In this document: positions 31,196 to 39,681 of the stretch, in pieces
How the letters are laid out: the number at the start of each line of letters is the position of its first letter
How positions within the stretch are numbered: the first letter of the stretch is position 1
DNA from: an uncultured Collinsella sp.
GTDB lineage: Bacteria; Actinomycetota; Coriobacteriia; Coriobacteriales; Coriobacteriaceae
Direction of reading: 5' to 3'
Assembly (NCBI GenBank): GCA_902494565.1
Contig: CABUTN010000008.1
Span: 1-63,728 of the forward strand
Length of the DNA: 63,728 nucleotides
Notes under the pieces: generated by a model
Told to the model about the DNA's origin: nothing
What the model saw: only the letters and a program-made list of their open reading frames with translations
The model's database searches: none
Translations under genes and position numbers: made by a program

Positions 31196-32920
31196 CTACG
31201 AGCGCAGTGTAATTTTATCGCGCAGCGACTTGAGGTCTTCGGTGACGGTGCGGTCTTCCTGGATCATCTTCTGGACCTTTTTGTAGCTCGTGCTGACGGT
31301 CGAGTGGTTGCGGTTGCCAAATTCGGCGCCCACCGCCGTGGTCGTCATCTCGCACATCTCGATGGCCAGGTAGATAGCGATATGGCGTGCTTTGGCGATA
31401 TTGGCGTTGCGACGCGGGCCGATGAGCTCCTCGTGCGTCACGCCGTACTGCTCTTCGATGACGGACTGAACCGTCTGGACGTTGATCTTTTTGGCCGATG
31501 TGTCGAAGTACTGGCTGGCGATGGCGTCGATATCGTCAAAGGTGAGTTCCCCGCCCTCGCGCTCGCGGTCGCCCGCCTCGCCGGCGCAGCGCTCGCAAAA
31601 GCTCTCGAGTTCGCGGATGTTGGTGCCCGAGACCTCGGCCATGTGTTTAAAGTGCTCGTCGGTCAGGTGCCCGCCGTCGCCCCCATAGGCCGCCAGCAGC
31701 GAGTCGTCGCCTGCCTCGGGAGCGGCGACGATGGTGTTCTCGTAATAGCGCTGCAAGATCTTGTATTTCATCTCGTAGCTGGGCTCTGCGACCAAGCAGA
31801 GCATGCCGGCGTTGAAGCGGCTGGTCAGACGCTCGTCCATGCTCAGGTCCTTGGGGGCGCGGTCTGCCGCGATGACGACCTTCTTGTTGTTGCGGATGAA
31901 CTCGTCCATGAGCTGGAAAAAGTAGTCCACGCTCGCGCGCTTGCCGATGATGTTTTGGATGTCATCGATGATGAGCACGTCCACGCCGTGGTACGCCTGC
32001 ATGATGGGGGCGTTGCTCTTCTTTTGGCGGTCGAACTCGGTCATCAGGTCGTCCAGATATGCCTGGGAGTTTGCATACTTGACCTTGATCTCGGGCGACT
32101 TCTCGGCGAGCTCGTTTTTGATGGCAAGCAGCAGGTGTGTCTTGCCCAGGCCCGATTTGCCGTAGATGAACAGTGATGTGCACGTGCCGCGCTCGTCCGC
32201 GAGGGCGGCAAACTTGAGTGCCGAGCGATAGGCATGGCTGTTCTCGGGGCCGTAGACAAAGTTCTCAAAGGTAAATTTTGAGTTCGCGGCGAGCGGGGCT
32301 CCATCCGTATTCTGCTCGGCCGGCACGGTCGGTGCTGGCATGGGTGAAGTGGGGGTCGCAGCTTGCGTGGGTTTAGTCGGTGCTCCGCCCTTCATCTGGT
32401 TCATCATGCGACGAAAATCATCGGCCGAGAGCGTGTTCTTGATTGCAATGCCCGAATCCGCGCCCGCCGCTGCGTCGTGAGCGATGGGCATGTGCGTGAC
32501 GGGTGCGTTCGTTGACGTCGCCGCCGCGGTCGGCAACGGTGCCATGGTTTCACGGGAAACATCGCTGTGCTGGTGCTCGATTGTCGGCACGTCGCCTGCG
32601 AAGGCCGGCAACGCCGGGGAAGCGGCGGGAGCCGTGGCGGGCGCCGTCGCGGCGGCGGATTCCGTCGCGGCGCCTTGCGGTGCCACGATATCGAGCGCAA
32701 TCGGTGCAAAGGCGATTTCTTCCAGATAGGCCTCAATGGTTGGCTGATGCTTTTTGAGCTGCGCGATGGCAAAGCGCGAGGGGGCCTCGATCGTGAGCGT
32801 ATCTTCGGTCAGGCTTATGGCGCGCGATTGCCCCAGCATGTTGATGAGGCGTGCATCTTGGCCGTCGCGCTGGCAAAAGGCGATGGCATCCCCCAGGATG
32901 ATGCTTGCTTCCTCGTCCAC
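31196..32920 (-). CDS. dnaA: Chromosomal replication initiator DnaA
   Basis: 574 aa. Domain I (1-75); a Pro/Ala/Thr-rich linker domain II (about 80-215); AAA+ domain III with Walker A GKSGLGKTH and Walker B VLIIDDIQ; domain IV HTH. The DNA-contact motif reads FGNRNHSTV where most bacteria have FGGRDHTTV, so the Asp that contacts box bases is Asn here. GTG start with GGGAGAG upstream. Domain II also encodes VSRET from a parS-like sequence. Confidence 0.98.
   Translation of the reverse strand: MDEEASIILGDAIAFCQRDGQDARLINMLGQSRAISLTEDTLTIEAPSRFAIAQLKKHQPTIEAYLEEIAFAPIALDIVAPQGAATESAAATAPATAPAASPALPAFAGDVPTIEHQHSDVSRETMAPLPTAAATSTNAPVTHMPIAHDAAAGADSGIAIKNTLSADDFRRMMNQMKGGAPTKPTQAATPTSPMPAPTVPAEQNTDGAPLAANSKFTFENFVYGPENSHAYRSALKFAALADERGTCTSLFIYGKSGLGKTHLLLAIKNELAEKSPEIKVKYANSQAYLDDLMTEFDRQKKSNAPIMQAYHGVDVLIIDDIQNIIGKRASVDYFFQLMDEFIRNNKKVVIAADRAPKDLSMDERLTSRFNAGMLCLVAEPSYEMKYKILQRYYENTIVAAPEAGDDSLLAAYGGDGGHLTDEHFKHMAEVSGTNIRELESFCERCAGEAGDREREGGELTFDDIDAIASQYFDTSAKKINVQTVQSVIEEQYGVTHEELIGPRRNANIAKARHIAIYLAIEMCEMTTTAVGAEFGNRNHSTVSTSYKKVQKMIQEDRTVTEDLKSLRDKITLRS
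32546..32561. promoter_or_regulatory. Degenerate parS-like site inside dnaA
   Basis: GGTTTCACGGGAAACA differs from the parS palindrome TGTTTCACGTGAAACA at two of 16 positions; it lies in the linker-encoding part of dnaA. Confidence 0.45.
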
Positions 32921-32935
32921 TGTCTCTCCCGTTCT

Positions 32936-34288
32936 TTAGCTCTGAGCTCGCACGCGAGCGGCGCCGAGTTCGGTCAGGTGGTATTTCTGGCCATGCTTGA
33001 TGACCAAGCCGGCCTGCGCCAAGTCATTGAGCGTGCGTGACCAAGTGGGGGCCGAGTTTCCAAACGCCCTCGCCAGATCGGTTGCACCGCACGCTTGATT
33101 TTGCGCTAGATAGCCCAGCGCGGCGTTGCCGCGATCGCTTACGAACACGTCCGGTTGTGGCTGCGCATACTGATTTGCTGCATTAGGATACATCATTTGA
33201 GCTGCTGGTTGTTGAGAACTCTGCATCGGCGGCATTTGCTGTTGAAAACTTTGAGGCCACTGTTGGTAAGGCTGCGGAGGCATCTGTTGGGCCCAAGGGT
33301 TGTACTGCTGCTGCGGCATCTGTTGGTACGGCTGCTGATATCCCTGTTGGTGCTGCTGTGGGAACTGCTGGCCGTACCCCAGTGGCGGCATCTGCTGATA
33401 TGGATATCCCTGTTGGTACGGCTGATAGCCCATTTGCTGGCCACCCGATGCCCCCGTCGCCTGCTGCATTGCTGCTGCATCCTGATCCGCCAGCGGCGTG
33501 GCCTCTGGCATGTTTGGCGGCATCGACATCGAAGTCGCCTGGGGTTCTTGTGTAGGAAGCATTCCGGGCCGCTGCATCTGTCCCACGGGGGGCTGCATCT
33601 GCTGCGTTACCATGGGCTGCTGCGCAAAAGCTCCCGGCAGGGGATATGTGGGCTGCTCCGTCTCTGGCCGCACGGCAGCACCGCGTCCGCCGGCACGCTC
33701 GATTTCCTGCACGCGTTTAGGGTTCAGGCTTACCGTAACCACGGTGCCGTTGCCCATGTTGTCCTCGATGGATACGGCACCGCCGGCGTTTTCCAAATAC
33801 TCCTGCACCATGGGAAACCCTGCTCCGGTTCCACGGATATAGCGCTTCATCTTGCTGTTTGCGCTGGTAACGCCAAAGTCGAAAGCGCGTTCCTTGTCGT
33901 CGATACCGGGTCCTTGATCAGCAAAGCGGATGGTGTCTCCGCCGTCCAGGATCGAGATGATGGGCTCGGCAAAGTGCGCGTGGATAAAGTTTTCGACAAT
34001 CTCGCGGATGACCATGAGCGAGATATGGCCACCTTGTTCTTTCATGCACTGGTAGACGGTGTTGGTCGTCTCTTCCAAATACGTGCGGACATCTTGCGGA
34101 TCAATGACGATCACACGCGGTGTCGACAGCATGTCGTCATAGACGGCGATGCGCGCGGCGTACATGGCTTTCGGCGCCTGCGTGGTCGTCTGCTCGCCTT
34201 CCGCACGCTCTTCGCGCACGCCGGTGATGTGCTCGTTGTCGGGTGCCGGGTCTCCGGAATCGACCATGGTGTAAAAGTCGTCAGACAT
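32936..34288 (-). CDS. GHKL ATPase with Gln/Pro-rich linker and C-terminal winged helix
   Basis: 450 aa. Residues ~60-210 form a GHKL ATPase like SpoIIAB/RsbW or histidine kinases: N-box IREIVENFIHAHF, G1 DQGPGID, G2 RGTGAGFPMVQEY. There is no phospho-acceptor His domain. Residues ~225-390 are low-complexity Gln/Pro/Met/Tyr. The last ~70 residues look like a winged helix-turn-helix (CGATDLARAFGNSAPTWSRT). I do not know this architecture. ATG 34288 is chosen; alternative GTG/TTG starts up to 34360 would run into the origin-box cluster. It ends 15 bases before dnaA and is probably co-transcribed with it. Confidence 0.75.
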   Translation of the reverse strand: MSDDFYTMVDSGDPAPDNEHITGVREERAEGEQTTTQAPKAMYAARIAVYDDMLSTPRVIVIDPQDVRTYLEETTNTVYQCMKEQGGHISLMVIREIVENFIHAHFAEPIISILDGGDTIRFADQGPGIDDKERAFDFGVTSANSKMKRYIRGTGAGFPMVQEYLENAGGAVSIEDNMGNGTVVTVSLNPKRVQEIERAGGRGAAVRPETEQPTYPLPGAFAQQPMVTQQMQPPVGQMQRPGMLPTQEPQATSMSMPPNMPEATPLADQDAAAMQQATGASGGQQMGYQPYQQGYPYQQMPPLGYGQQFPQQHQQGYQQPYQQMPQQQYNPWAQQMPPQPYQQWPQSFQQQMPPMQSSQQPAAQMMYPNAANQYAQPQPDVFVSDRGNAALGYLAQNQACGATDLARAFGNSAPTWSRTLNDLAQAGLVIKHGQKYHLTELGAARVRAQS

Positions 34289-34351
34289 GCCGCTCGCAAT
34301 CTTCCAAAAGGTTTCGAACAAATAGTAGCTCACCGTGCAATGTTTCTCATC

Positions 34352-34436
34352 TTTCGACAACTTTTCAAAACCTGTTGAAAACTTTGGAAAACTGTCGAAA
34401 AGTTCTCAACATTGCCAACATGACCTGTTGAAAACT
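34352..34436. promoter_or_regulatory. Putative DnaA-box cluster upstream of the dnaA locus
   Basis: CCTGTTGAAAACT occurs at 34371-34383 and 34424-34436, with variants TGTCGAAAA (34393) and TTTCGACA (34352). The same 13-mer is in the dnaA-dnaN spacer. The remaining gap to rpmH (34437-34633) should hold divergent promoters, but I see no strong consensus. Confidence 0.6.
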
Positions 34437-34633
34437 CGATGAAATATCGTGAAAAGTTGCCATTCACCGCTAAATCGAGCTTGGCTTATGGGGGAACCGT
34501 GTGAACTGCGCAACCTTTTACCTTTGATTTCTTGACATTTGAACATTGATTTCCCTACAATCTTCAAGCTCACGTGTCTATATCTGCGTCCGCGTCCCCG
34601 CGGACACTCGAAATGCAGCAGGAGGAACTTAAG

Positions 34634-34768
34634 ATGAAGCGTACGTATCAGCCTAATAAGCGTAAGCGTGCCAAGACCCATGGCTTCCGTGCCCGTATGG
34701 CCACTAAGGGTGGTCGTGCCGTGCTCGCCCGTCGTCGTGCCAAGGGCCGCAAGCGTCTCACTGTCTAG
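34634..34768 (+). CDS. rpmH: 50S ribosomal protein L34
   Basis: 44-aa L34, MKRTYQPNKRKRAKTHGFRA...GRKRLTV, essentially canonical. The ATG follows CAGGAGGAACTTAAG. An in-frame extension upstream is not conserved. First rightward gene from the origin. Confidence 0.99.
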   Translation: MKRTYQPNKRKRAKTHGFRARMATKGGRAVLARRRAKGRKRLTV

Positions 34769-34788
34769 CAGCGATACACACATCTCGC

Positions 34789-35127
34789 ATGAAGACTATT
34801 AAGTCTCGGCAAGATTTCGAGCATGTGTTCAGTCAGGGGCGTCGTTTCAATCACCCTCTGATTCGAATGACCATATGTGAATCGGTTGGCGAAGGCGACT
34901 CCGGAAGGGTCGCCTTCGTTGGTGCTAAGCGACTCGGTTGTGCCGTCGTGCGCAACCGATCTAAGCGTGTGATGCGCGAGACCGCCCGCAGCTGCGGATT
35001 TCCCGTTGCGGGTTATGACATCATCTTGTTTGCAACTCCCAAGACGAGGGTTTCCTCGCCGCAGGAGATGGACAAGGCGTTGCGTTCGCTTATGAAGCGC
35101 GCCGGCGTTGCCGGGGAGGAGCGATGA
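34789..35127 (+). CDS. rnpA: Ribonuclease P protein component
   Basis: 112 aa. Protein cofactor of RNase P for tRNA 5'-end maturation. It has the RNR motif region AVVRNRSKRVMRE and the N-terminal SRQDFEHVFSQGRRF. It sits 20 bases after rpmH and overlaps yidD by four bases, the standard arrangement. Confidence 0.98.
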   Translation: MKTIKSRQDFEHVFSQGRRFNHPLIRMTICESVGEGDSGRVAFVGAKRLGCAVVRNRSKRVMRETARSCGFPVAGYDIILFATPKTRVSSPQEMDKALRSLMKRAGVAGEER

Positions 35128-35348
35128 GCAATCACGTTTTGCGACGTGTTGCCATCGCTCCTATTCGCATATATCAACAGGTTATTTCGCCCTTATTGCC
35201 TGACGCCTGCATTTATTACCCAACGTGCTCGCAATACGCCGTCCAGGCGATTGAGAAGCACGGTGTTTTGAGAGGCTGCTGGCTTGCCGTGAGGCGCATC
35301 GTTCGCTGCAATCCCCTGCACGTCGGCGGTTATGACCCTGTGCCCTAG
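35124..35348 (+). CDS. yidD: Membrane protein insertion efficiency factor YidD
   Basis: 74 aa with the family core IYQQVISPLLPDACIYYPTC, SQYAVQAIEKHG and NPLHVGGYDPV. Thought to assist YidC in membrane insertion. Starts inside the rnpA stop (ATGA). Confidence 0.97.
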   Translation: MSNHVLRRVAIAPIRIYQQVISPLLPDACIYYPTCSQYAVQAIEKHGVLRGCWLAVRRIVRCNPLHVGGYDPVP

Positions 35349-35377
35349 CGGGCACTCGCTATCGGAGGAAAACTTAC

Positions 35378-36148
35378 ATGTGGGATTGGATCGTTAACAT
35401 CCTTTTCGAGCTGCTCAAGCTCATCCAGACCTTTGCGGTCGACTGGGGCCTGTCCATCATCATCCTGGTGGTCATCATCCGTCTGCTGCTGACGCCGCTC
35501 ATGCTCAAGTCGACCAAGTCGACGGCTCGCATGCAGGTGCTGCAGCCCAAGATGCTCGAGATCCAGGAGCGCTATGCCGACGATCCCCAGCGCCAGGCCG
35601 AGGAGATGCAGAAGTTCTACAGCGAGAACAAGTTCAACCCCATGGCTGGCTGTCTGCCGCTGCTGATTCAGATGCCTATCCTGTTCGCCCTGTTTACATT
35701 GCTGCGCAACCTGCCGCAGTACTTTAACGACGGCACGTTCTCGTTCTTCAACATCCTGCCCGACCTGACCACCACGCCGAGCGCTTCCTTTGCCGATGGC
35801 TTTATGGTTGCACTGCCTGCGCTGGTTTGCCTGATCCTGTTCGCCGTCCTGACCCTGATTCCGCAGCTCTATATGTCGCGCAACCAGACCGGCCAGCAGG
35901 CTCAGAGCATGCGTATGATGGCCGTTGTCATGACGGTCATGATGCTTTGGATGGGCTGGAGCCTTCCCGTTGGTGTTCTGCTGTACTACGACGTCTCGTC
36001 TGCTTGGCAGGTTATCCAGCAGATTTTTGTGACGCAGAAGGTCATCGATAAGGCGAAGGCCGATGAGGAGGAGCGTCTTAAGAACGCTCCGCTGCAGGTT
36101 GAGGTCACTCGTCGAGAGAAGAAGCCGCGCCCGCACAAGAAGAAGTAG
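35378..36148 (+). CDS. yidC: Membrane protein insertase YidC/Oxa1
   Basis: 256 aa, Gram-positive short form without the large periplasmic domain of proteobacteria. Five hydrophobic helices, the cytoplasmic helical hairpin (STARMQVLQPKMLEIQERYAD) and a basic Lys-rich C-tail that can contact ribosomes. The usual lipoprotein Cys is absent from the N-terminus. TCGGAGGAAAAC precedes the ATG. Confidence 0.97.
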   Translation: MWDWIVNILFELLKLIQTFAVDWGLSIIILVVIIRLLLTPLMLKSTKSTARMQVLQPKMLEIQERYADDPQRQAEEMQKFYSENKFNPMAGCLPLLIQMPILFALFTLLRNLPQYFNDGTFSFFNILPDLTTTPSASFADGFMVALPALVCLILFAVLTLIPQLYMSRNQTGQQAQSMRMMAVVMTVMMLWMGWSLPVGVLLYYDVSSAWQVIQQIFVTQKVIDKAKADEEERLKNAPLQVEVTRREKKPRPHKKK

Positions 36149-36164
36149 TGGGATATCAATCTTA

Positions 36165-36176
36165 TTTAGGTACCTA
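36165..36176. repeat. Palindrome TTAGGTACCTAA, copy 1
   Basis: A 12-bp perfect palindrome just after the yidC stop; the same sequence recurs at 39670-39681. Confidence 0.5.
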
Positions 36177-36192
36177 ACTTTTGGAGTACGTT

Positions 36193-36762
36193 ATGTCTGA
36201 AGAGATCATCGAGGATATGCTTGAGGAGGTTGCCCCGCAGGTCGCGGGCGATTATCCCGAGATTGCACAGCGCTACAAGGCTGGTGAAGAGCTGACCGAT
36301 GAGGAGCTCGACACCATTGCCGATGTTGCGATTTCCATCCTGCGTTCCATCCTTTCGCACTTCGATGCCGCCAACTCTCCTATCGATGAGTATGAGGGCG
36401 ACGAGGGTGAGCTGATTTTGGATGTAACGGCTCCCGACCTTGCTGTTCTCATTGGCCGTCATGGTCGCACCCTTGATGCCCTTCAGGTTATGTTCTCTTT
36501 GCTGGTGAGCCGCAAACTTGGCTTTAGGTATCCGGTTGTAGTGGACGTAGAGGGATACAAGAGTCGCCGTCAGGACAAGGTTGCTTCCATGGCTCAGTCT
36601 GCTGCCGAGCGTGCCATCCGCACTCATAAGAGTGTTTCGCTTCCGCCCATGAATGCCTACGAGCGTCGACTGGTTCACATTGCACTTCGTAGCAATGATG
36701 CCGTCGATACTCATTCTGAGGGTTCTGACCCTGATCGCCATGTGGTGATTGTTGCTCGATAA
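36193..36762 (+). CDS. jag: Jag/KhpB RNA-binding protein
   Basis: 189 aa: an acidic N-terminal region (1-65), a KH domain (LDVTAPDLAVLIGRHGRTLD) and an R3H domain (about 120-185, PPMNAYERRLVHIAL). The N-terminal Jag_N domain of Bacillus and Streptococcus is replaced by an unrelated acidic segment. Partner KhpA is not in the window. ATG 36193 has GGAG at good spacing; a TTG 12 bases earlier overlaps it. Follows yidC as in most Gram-positives. Confidence 0.95.
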   Translation: MSEEIIEDMLEEVAPQVAGDYPEIAQRYKAGEELTDEELDTIADVAISILRSILSHFDAANSPIDEYEGDEGELILDVTAPDLAVLIGRHGRTLDALQVMFSLLVSRKLGFRYPVVVDVEGYKSRRQDKVASMAQSAAERAIRTHKSVSLPPMNAYERRLVHIALRSNDAVDTHSEGSDPDRHVVIVAR

Positions 36763-36782
36763 TCTTCTCGAGCTTATGCTAA

Positions 36783-36813
36783 GGGGACGTGGTTTCCACG
36801 TCCCCTTTTTTTG
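36783..36813 (+). terminator. Terminator after jag
   Basis: GGGGACGTGG / CCACGTCCCC, 10-bp perfect stem followed by seven T or more. Confidence 0.95.
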
Positions 36814-36858
36814 TCAAAAGTTCTCGATACACTGATTTTTGTCAGAAAGGAGCTTTCG

Positions 36859-37596
36859 TTGTTAGTACTTACTGATCAGCAGGCTGACGAGATGTTGAGT
36901 CGTCTAACTTCCTATTGCAAAGGGTATTCCTTGAGCGTAACTGATGTTGAGCTGAGGAAATGTATTCAGCATTTGGATTTGGTTCTAGAAACAAATAAGA
37001 CAACCAATCTCACCCGTATTCTTAACGTAGAAGATGCTGCAGTACTGCATATCCTCGACTCACTTGTTTTGCTCCCCTATATCAACAAGGCTCCTGAGGG
37101 AGCTTTGCTCGATATGGGAACAGGTGCGGGCTTCCCTGGTATTCCATTAACCATAACCACGCATCGTAAAGCTACTTATATTGACTCTGTTGGTAAGAAG
37201 GTTGATGCAGTCAATTCCTTTGTCCATGCTCTTGGATTGAAACATGCTCATGCGGTTCATGATCGTCTTGAAGAATATGCTCGAAGCCATAAGAAGCAGT
37301 TCTCTGTTGTAACCGCCCGCGCACTGGCCCCTCTACCGATTCTTGTTGAGTATGCGGCTCCGTATCTGAAGGATGGAGGGCTATTTGTTATAACCAAGGG
37401 CAATCCTTCGGTTGAGGAGCTTGCTTCCGGCATCTCAGCAGCTAAGATTTGCGGCTTCACTTTGCTTCTGAATGACGCAATTGATTTGCCTGAAGGCTTG
37501 GGTCACAGGGAGTTCATTGTTCTTAAGAAGAGTCATCCAGCATCCGTCTCATTGCCTCGTGCAAATGGCGTGGCAAAGAAGAATCCGCTTGCCTAG
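36859..37596 (+). CDS. rsmG: 16S rRNA (guanine-N7) methyltransferase RsmG (GidB)
   Basis: 245-aa SAM-dependent enzyme that methylates 16S G527. SAM motif LLDMGTGAGFPGIPL and downstream VTARALAPLPILVEYAAPYL. The frame is open back to 36811, but that overlaps the upstream terminator. A TTG at 36859 with AAAGGAG six bases before is the best start. From here to about 39.7 kb the DNA is visibly AT-richer than its neighbours. Confidence 0.95.
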   Translation: MLVLTDQQADEMLSRLTSYCKGYSLSVTDVELRKCIQHLDLVLETNKTTNLTRILNVEDAAVLHILDSLVLLPYINKAPEGALLDMGTGAGFPGIPLTITTHRKATYIDSVGKKVDAVNSFVHALGLKHAHAVHDRLEEYARSHKKQFSVVTARALAPLPILVEYAAPYLKDGGLFVITKGNPSVEELASGISAAKICGFTLLLNDAIDLPEGLGHREFIVLKKSHPASVSLPRANGVAKKNPLA

Positions 37597-37597
37597 A

Positions 37598-37613
37598 TGT
37601 TTCACGTGAAACA
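37598..37613. promoter_or_regulatory. parS site 1
   Basis: Perfect TGTTTCACGTGAAACA palindrome, one base after the rsmG stop codon. Confidence 0.97.
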
Positions 37614-37636
37614 TAATGGATACTAACAACTTGCAG

Positions 37637-37652
37637 TGTTTCACGTGAAACA
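37637..37652. promoter_or_regulatory. parS site 2
   Basis: Perfect TGTTTCACGTGAAACA, 39 bases from site 1. Confidence 0.97.
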
Positions 37653-37675
37653 GGGCGGTTGATATCGAATCGGAA

Positions 37676-37691
37676 TGTTTCACGTGAAACA
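37676..37691. promoter_or_regulatory. parS site 3
   Basis: Perfect TGTTTCACGTGAAACA, again 39 bases from the previous one and 40 bases before the parA start. The equal spacing (close to four helical turns) places all three on nearly the same DNA face. Confidence 0.97.
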
Positions 37692-37730
37692 TCCTCCGTT
37701 TGACAGCTTTAATACACACCAGGAGGGACC

Positions 37731-38531
37731 GTGGGATTTCGCGACGTTAAGCGTTCTAAGAGCGCAAAAGACACGCGTATCATTGCAATCATCAATCAAA
37801 AAGGCGGCGTCGGTAAGTCAACGACGGCTGTAAACCTTGCAGCAGCACTGGGTGAGCAGGGTCGTAAGACACTGATTGTCGATTTTGATCCGCAAGGAAA
37901 TAGCACCAGTGGATTCGGAATTGAAAAAGAAGACCTTGATCACTGCATCTATGATGCGTTGTTGAATGATGTGCCGGCAGAATCGCTGGTTCTTGATACA
38001 AATTGCAAAAAGGTATTCGTAATTCCGGCTACAATTCAGCTTGCAGGCGCCGAAATTGAGCTCGTAAGCGCAATTGCTCGTGAAACCCGCCTCAAAGATT
38101 TGCTTGAGCCGATTCAGGACGAGTTCGATTTTATTTTCATTGACTGCCCTCCTTCGCTCGGACTGCTTACTATCAACGCTTTGACCGCAGCAGACAGCGT
38201 TTTGATTCCGATCCAGTGCGAGTATTACGCACTCGAGGGCGTTACGAAGCTGCTTGAGTCAATGAAGATGGTCAAATCTCGTCTGAACAAGGGCTTAGAC
38301 ACCTACGGTGTGCTTATGACCATGTATGACTCGCGTACTTCTCTATCGAATCAGGTTGTTGAGGAGGTTCAATCGTACTTTGGTGATAAGGCGTTTAAGA
38401 CGTTGATACCCCGTACGGTTAAAATCTCCGAAGCTCCGTCTTTTGGAGAACCGGTAATTACCTATGCACCTCAAAATAAGGGTGCAAAAGCATATATGAA
38501 CCTTGCAAAAGAGGTGATCAAGCGTGCCTAG
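37731..38531 (+). CDS. parA: Chromosome partitioning ATPase ParA (Soj)
   Basis: 266 aa with deviant Walker A QKGGVGKST (residues 23-31), Walker A' IVDFDPQGN and Walker B FIFIDCPPSLG. Works with ParB-parS in origin segregation. GTG start preceded by CCAGGAGGGACC. About 16 extra basic N-terminal residues precede the ATPase core. Confidence 0.98.
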   Translation: MGFRDVKRSKSAKDTRIIAIINQKGGVGKSTTAVNLAAALGEQGRKTLIVDFDPQGNSTSGFGIEKEDLDHCIYDALLNDVPAESLVLDTNCKKVFVIPATIQLAGAEIELVSAIARETRLKDLLEPIQDEFDFIFIDCPPSLGLLTINALTAADSVLIPIQCEYYALEGVTKLLESMKMVKSRLNKGLDTYGVLMTMYDSRTSLSNQVVEEVQSYFGDKAFKTLIPRTVKISEAPSFGEPVITYAPQNKGAKAYMNLAKEVIKRA

Positions 38532-39429
38532 TGTAAAGAAACGTGGCGGATTGGGACGTGGACTCAATGCTTTGGTCTCAGAGGCCGAGTATGAGACCGG
38601 TGGTTCGGCTGTATCGGGTTCAAATGTCGCATCTGAAACAAAACTACCTATTGAGGATATCGTTCCCAACCCTAATCAGCCGCGAATTCACTTTAACGAA
38701 ACTGAACTTCGTGAGTTGAGCGAGTCAATCCAAGAACATGGCGTCTTGCAGCCGCTTTTGGTTCGCAAGCATGGAAACGGCTATGAGATCATCGCTGGTG
38801 AGCGTCGTTATCAGGCGTCAAAGCTTGCTGGTCTTGAGGAGCTGCCTGTCATCATTAAAGATGTTAATGATGAAGAGATGCTGGCTCTTGCTCTTATCGA
38901 AAACCTTCAGCGTTCTGATCTGAATCCCGTCGAAGAGGCTAAGGGTTATCGCCAGCTCATCGACGCCAGCGGTATGACCCAGGAGGCATTGTCGAAGGCG
39001 GTAAGCAAGTCACGCTCTGCAATTACAAACTCGCTGCGTCTTCTCGATCTCCCCGAAGTAGTTCAGCAGATGATTTTTGAGGGCAAACTTACTGCTGGTC
39101 ATGCACGTGCAATTCTTGCGGTTCCCTATGAGGATGCTCGAATTCGACTTGCAGAGAAAGTTGTTGCAGAGGGTCTTTCCGTAAGAGCGACAGAAAATCT
39201 TGCTCCGTTGTTTTCTGCCGGAGAGACACCTAAGACTCCGAGGCCTGCAACGCCTCAGTCTTTTAAAAAGGCTGCCCGTGTGCTTCGTCAGTTTTTTAAT
39301 ACCAACGTGCGTGTGAAGAGCTCGCGTGGAAAGAATAAGATTGAGATTGAGTTTAAAGACGAGGAAGAGCTCTCTCGTATTCTTGGCGAAATGATTCAGT
39401 TCGATCAAGGAGGCCAAGATGAGGAATAA
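38524..39429 (+). CDS. parB: Chromosome partitioning protein ParB (Spo0J)
   Basis: 301 aa. N-terminal GGLGRGLNAL (ParA-stimulating), CTP-binding domain with GERRYQASK and ENLQRSDLNP, HTH (TQEALSKAVSKSRSAITNSL) and a C-terminal dimer domain. GTG start eight bases inside parA, so the genes are coupled. Confidence 0.98.
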   Translation: MPSVKKRGGLGRGLNALVSEAEYETGGSAVSGSNVASETKLPIEDIVPNPNQPRIHFNETELRELSESIQEHGVLQPLLVRKHGNGYEIIAGERRYQASKLAGLEELPVIIKDVNDEEMLALALIENLQRSDLNPVEEAKGYRQLIDASGMTQEALSKAVSKSRSAITNSLRLLDLPEVVQQMIFEGKLTAGHARAILAVPYEDARIRLAEKVVAEGLSVRATENLAPLFSAGETPKTPRPATPQSFKKAARVLRQFFNTNVRVKSSRGKNKIEIEFKDEEELSRILGEMIQFDQGGQDEE

Positions 39430-39673
39430 GATTTTAACAGCGATTGCATTGGTGACGACTGTCGCGGCTGGTACCTTTGCTGGCTATAAGATCGCGACAG
39501 ACGATGAACTTCGAGGTCGTTTGCTTCGTGGCGCGCAAGATATCGTCGATACTTCCAAAAAGAAAATGGATGTTATGACGGAAGATGTTGCCATGCGTAC
39601 TGCTCAGGTAACGAAGAATCCCAAGATTAATCAAGGTTGGGTTAGCAACCAATGGGAAAATGTAGGCTATTAG
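39419..39673 (+). CDS. Small YtxH-like membrane-anchored protein
   Basis: 84 aa. An N-terminal membrane helix (about 5-24, ILTAIALVTTVAAGTFAGYK) is followed by a charged amphipathic helix, as in YtxH/general-stress-like proteins. It overlaps parB by 11 bases and is the last gene before a strong terminator, so it belongs to the parAB operon. Role unknown. Confidence 0.75.
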   Translation: MRNKILTAIALVTTVAAGTFAGYKIATDDELRGRLLRGAQDIVDTSKKKMDVMTEDVAMRTAQVTKNPKINQGWVSNQWENVGY

Positions 39674-39681
39674 GTACCTAA
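39670..39681. repeat. Palindrome TTAGGTACCTAA, copy 2
   Basis: Overlaps the stop codon of the 39419 gene; same 12-mer as 36165-36176. Confidence 0.5.
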
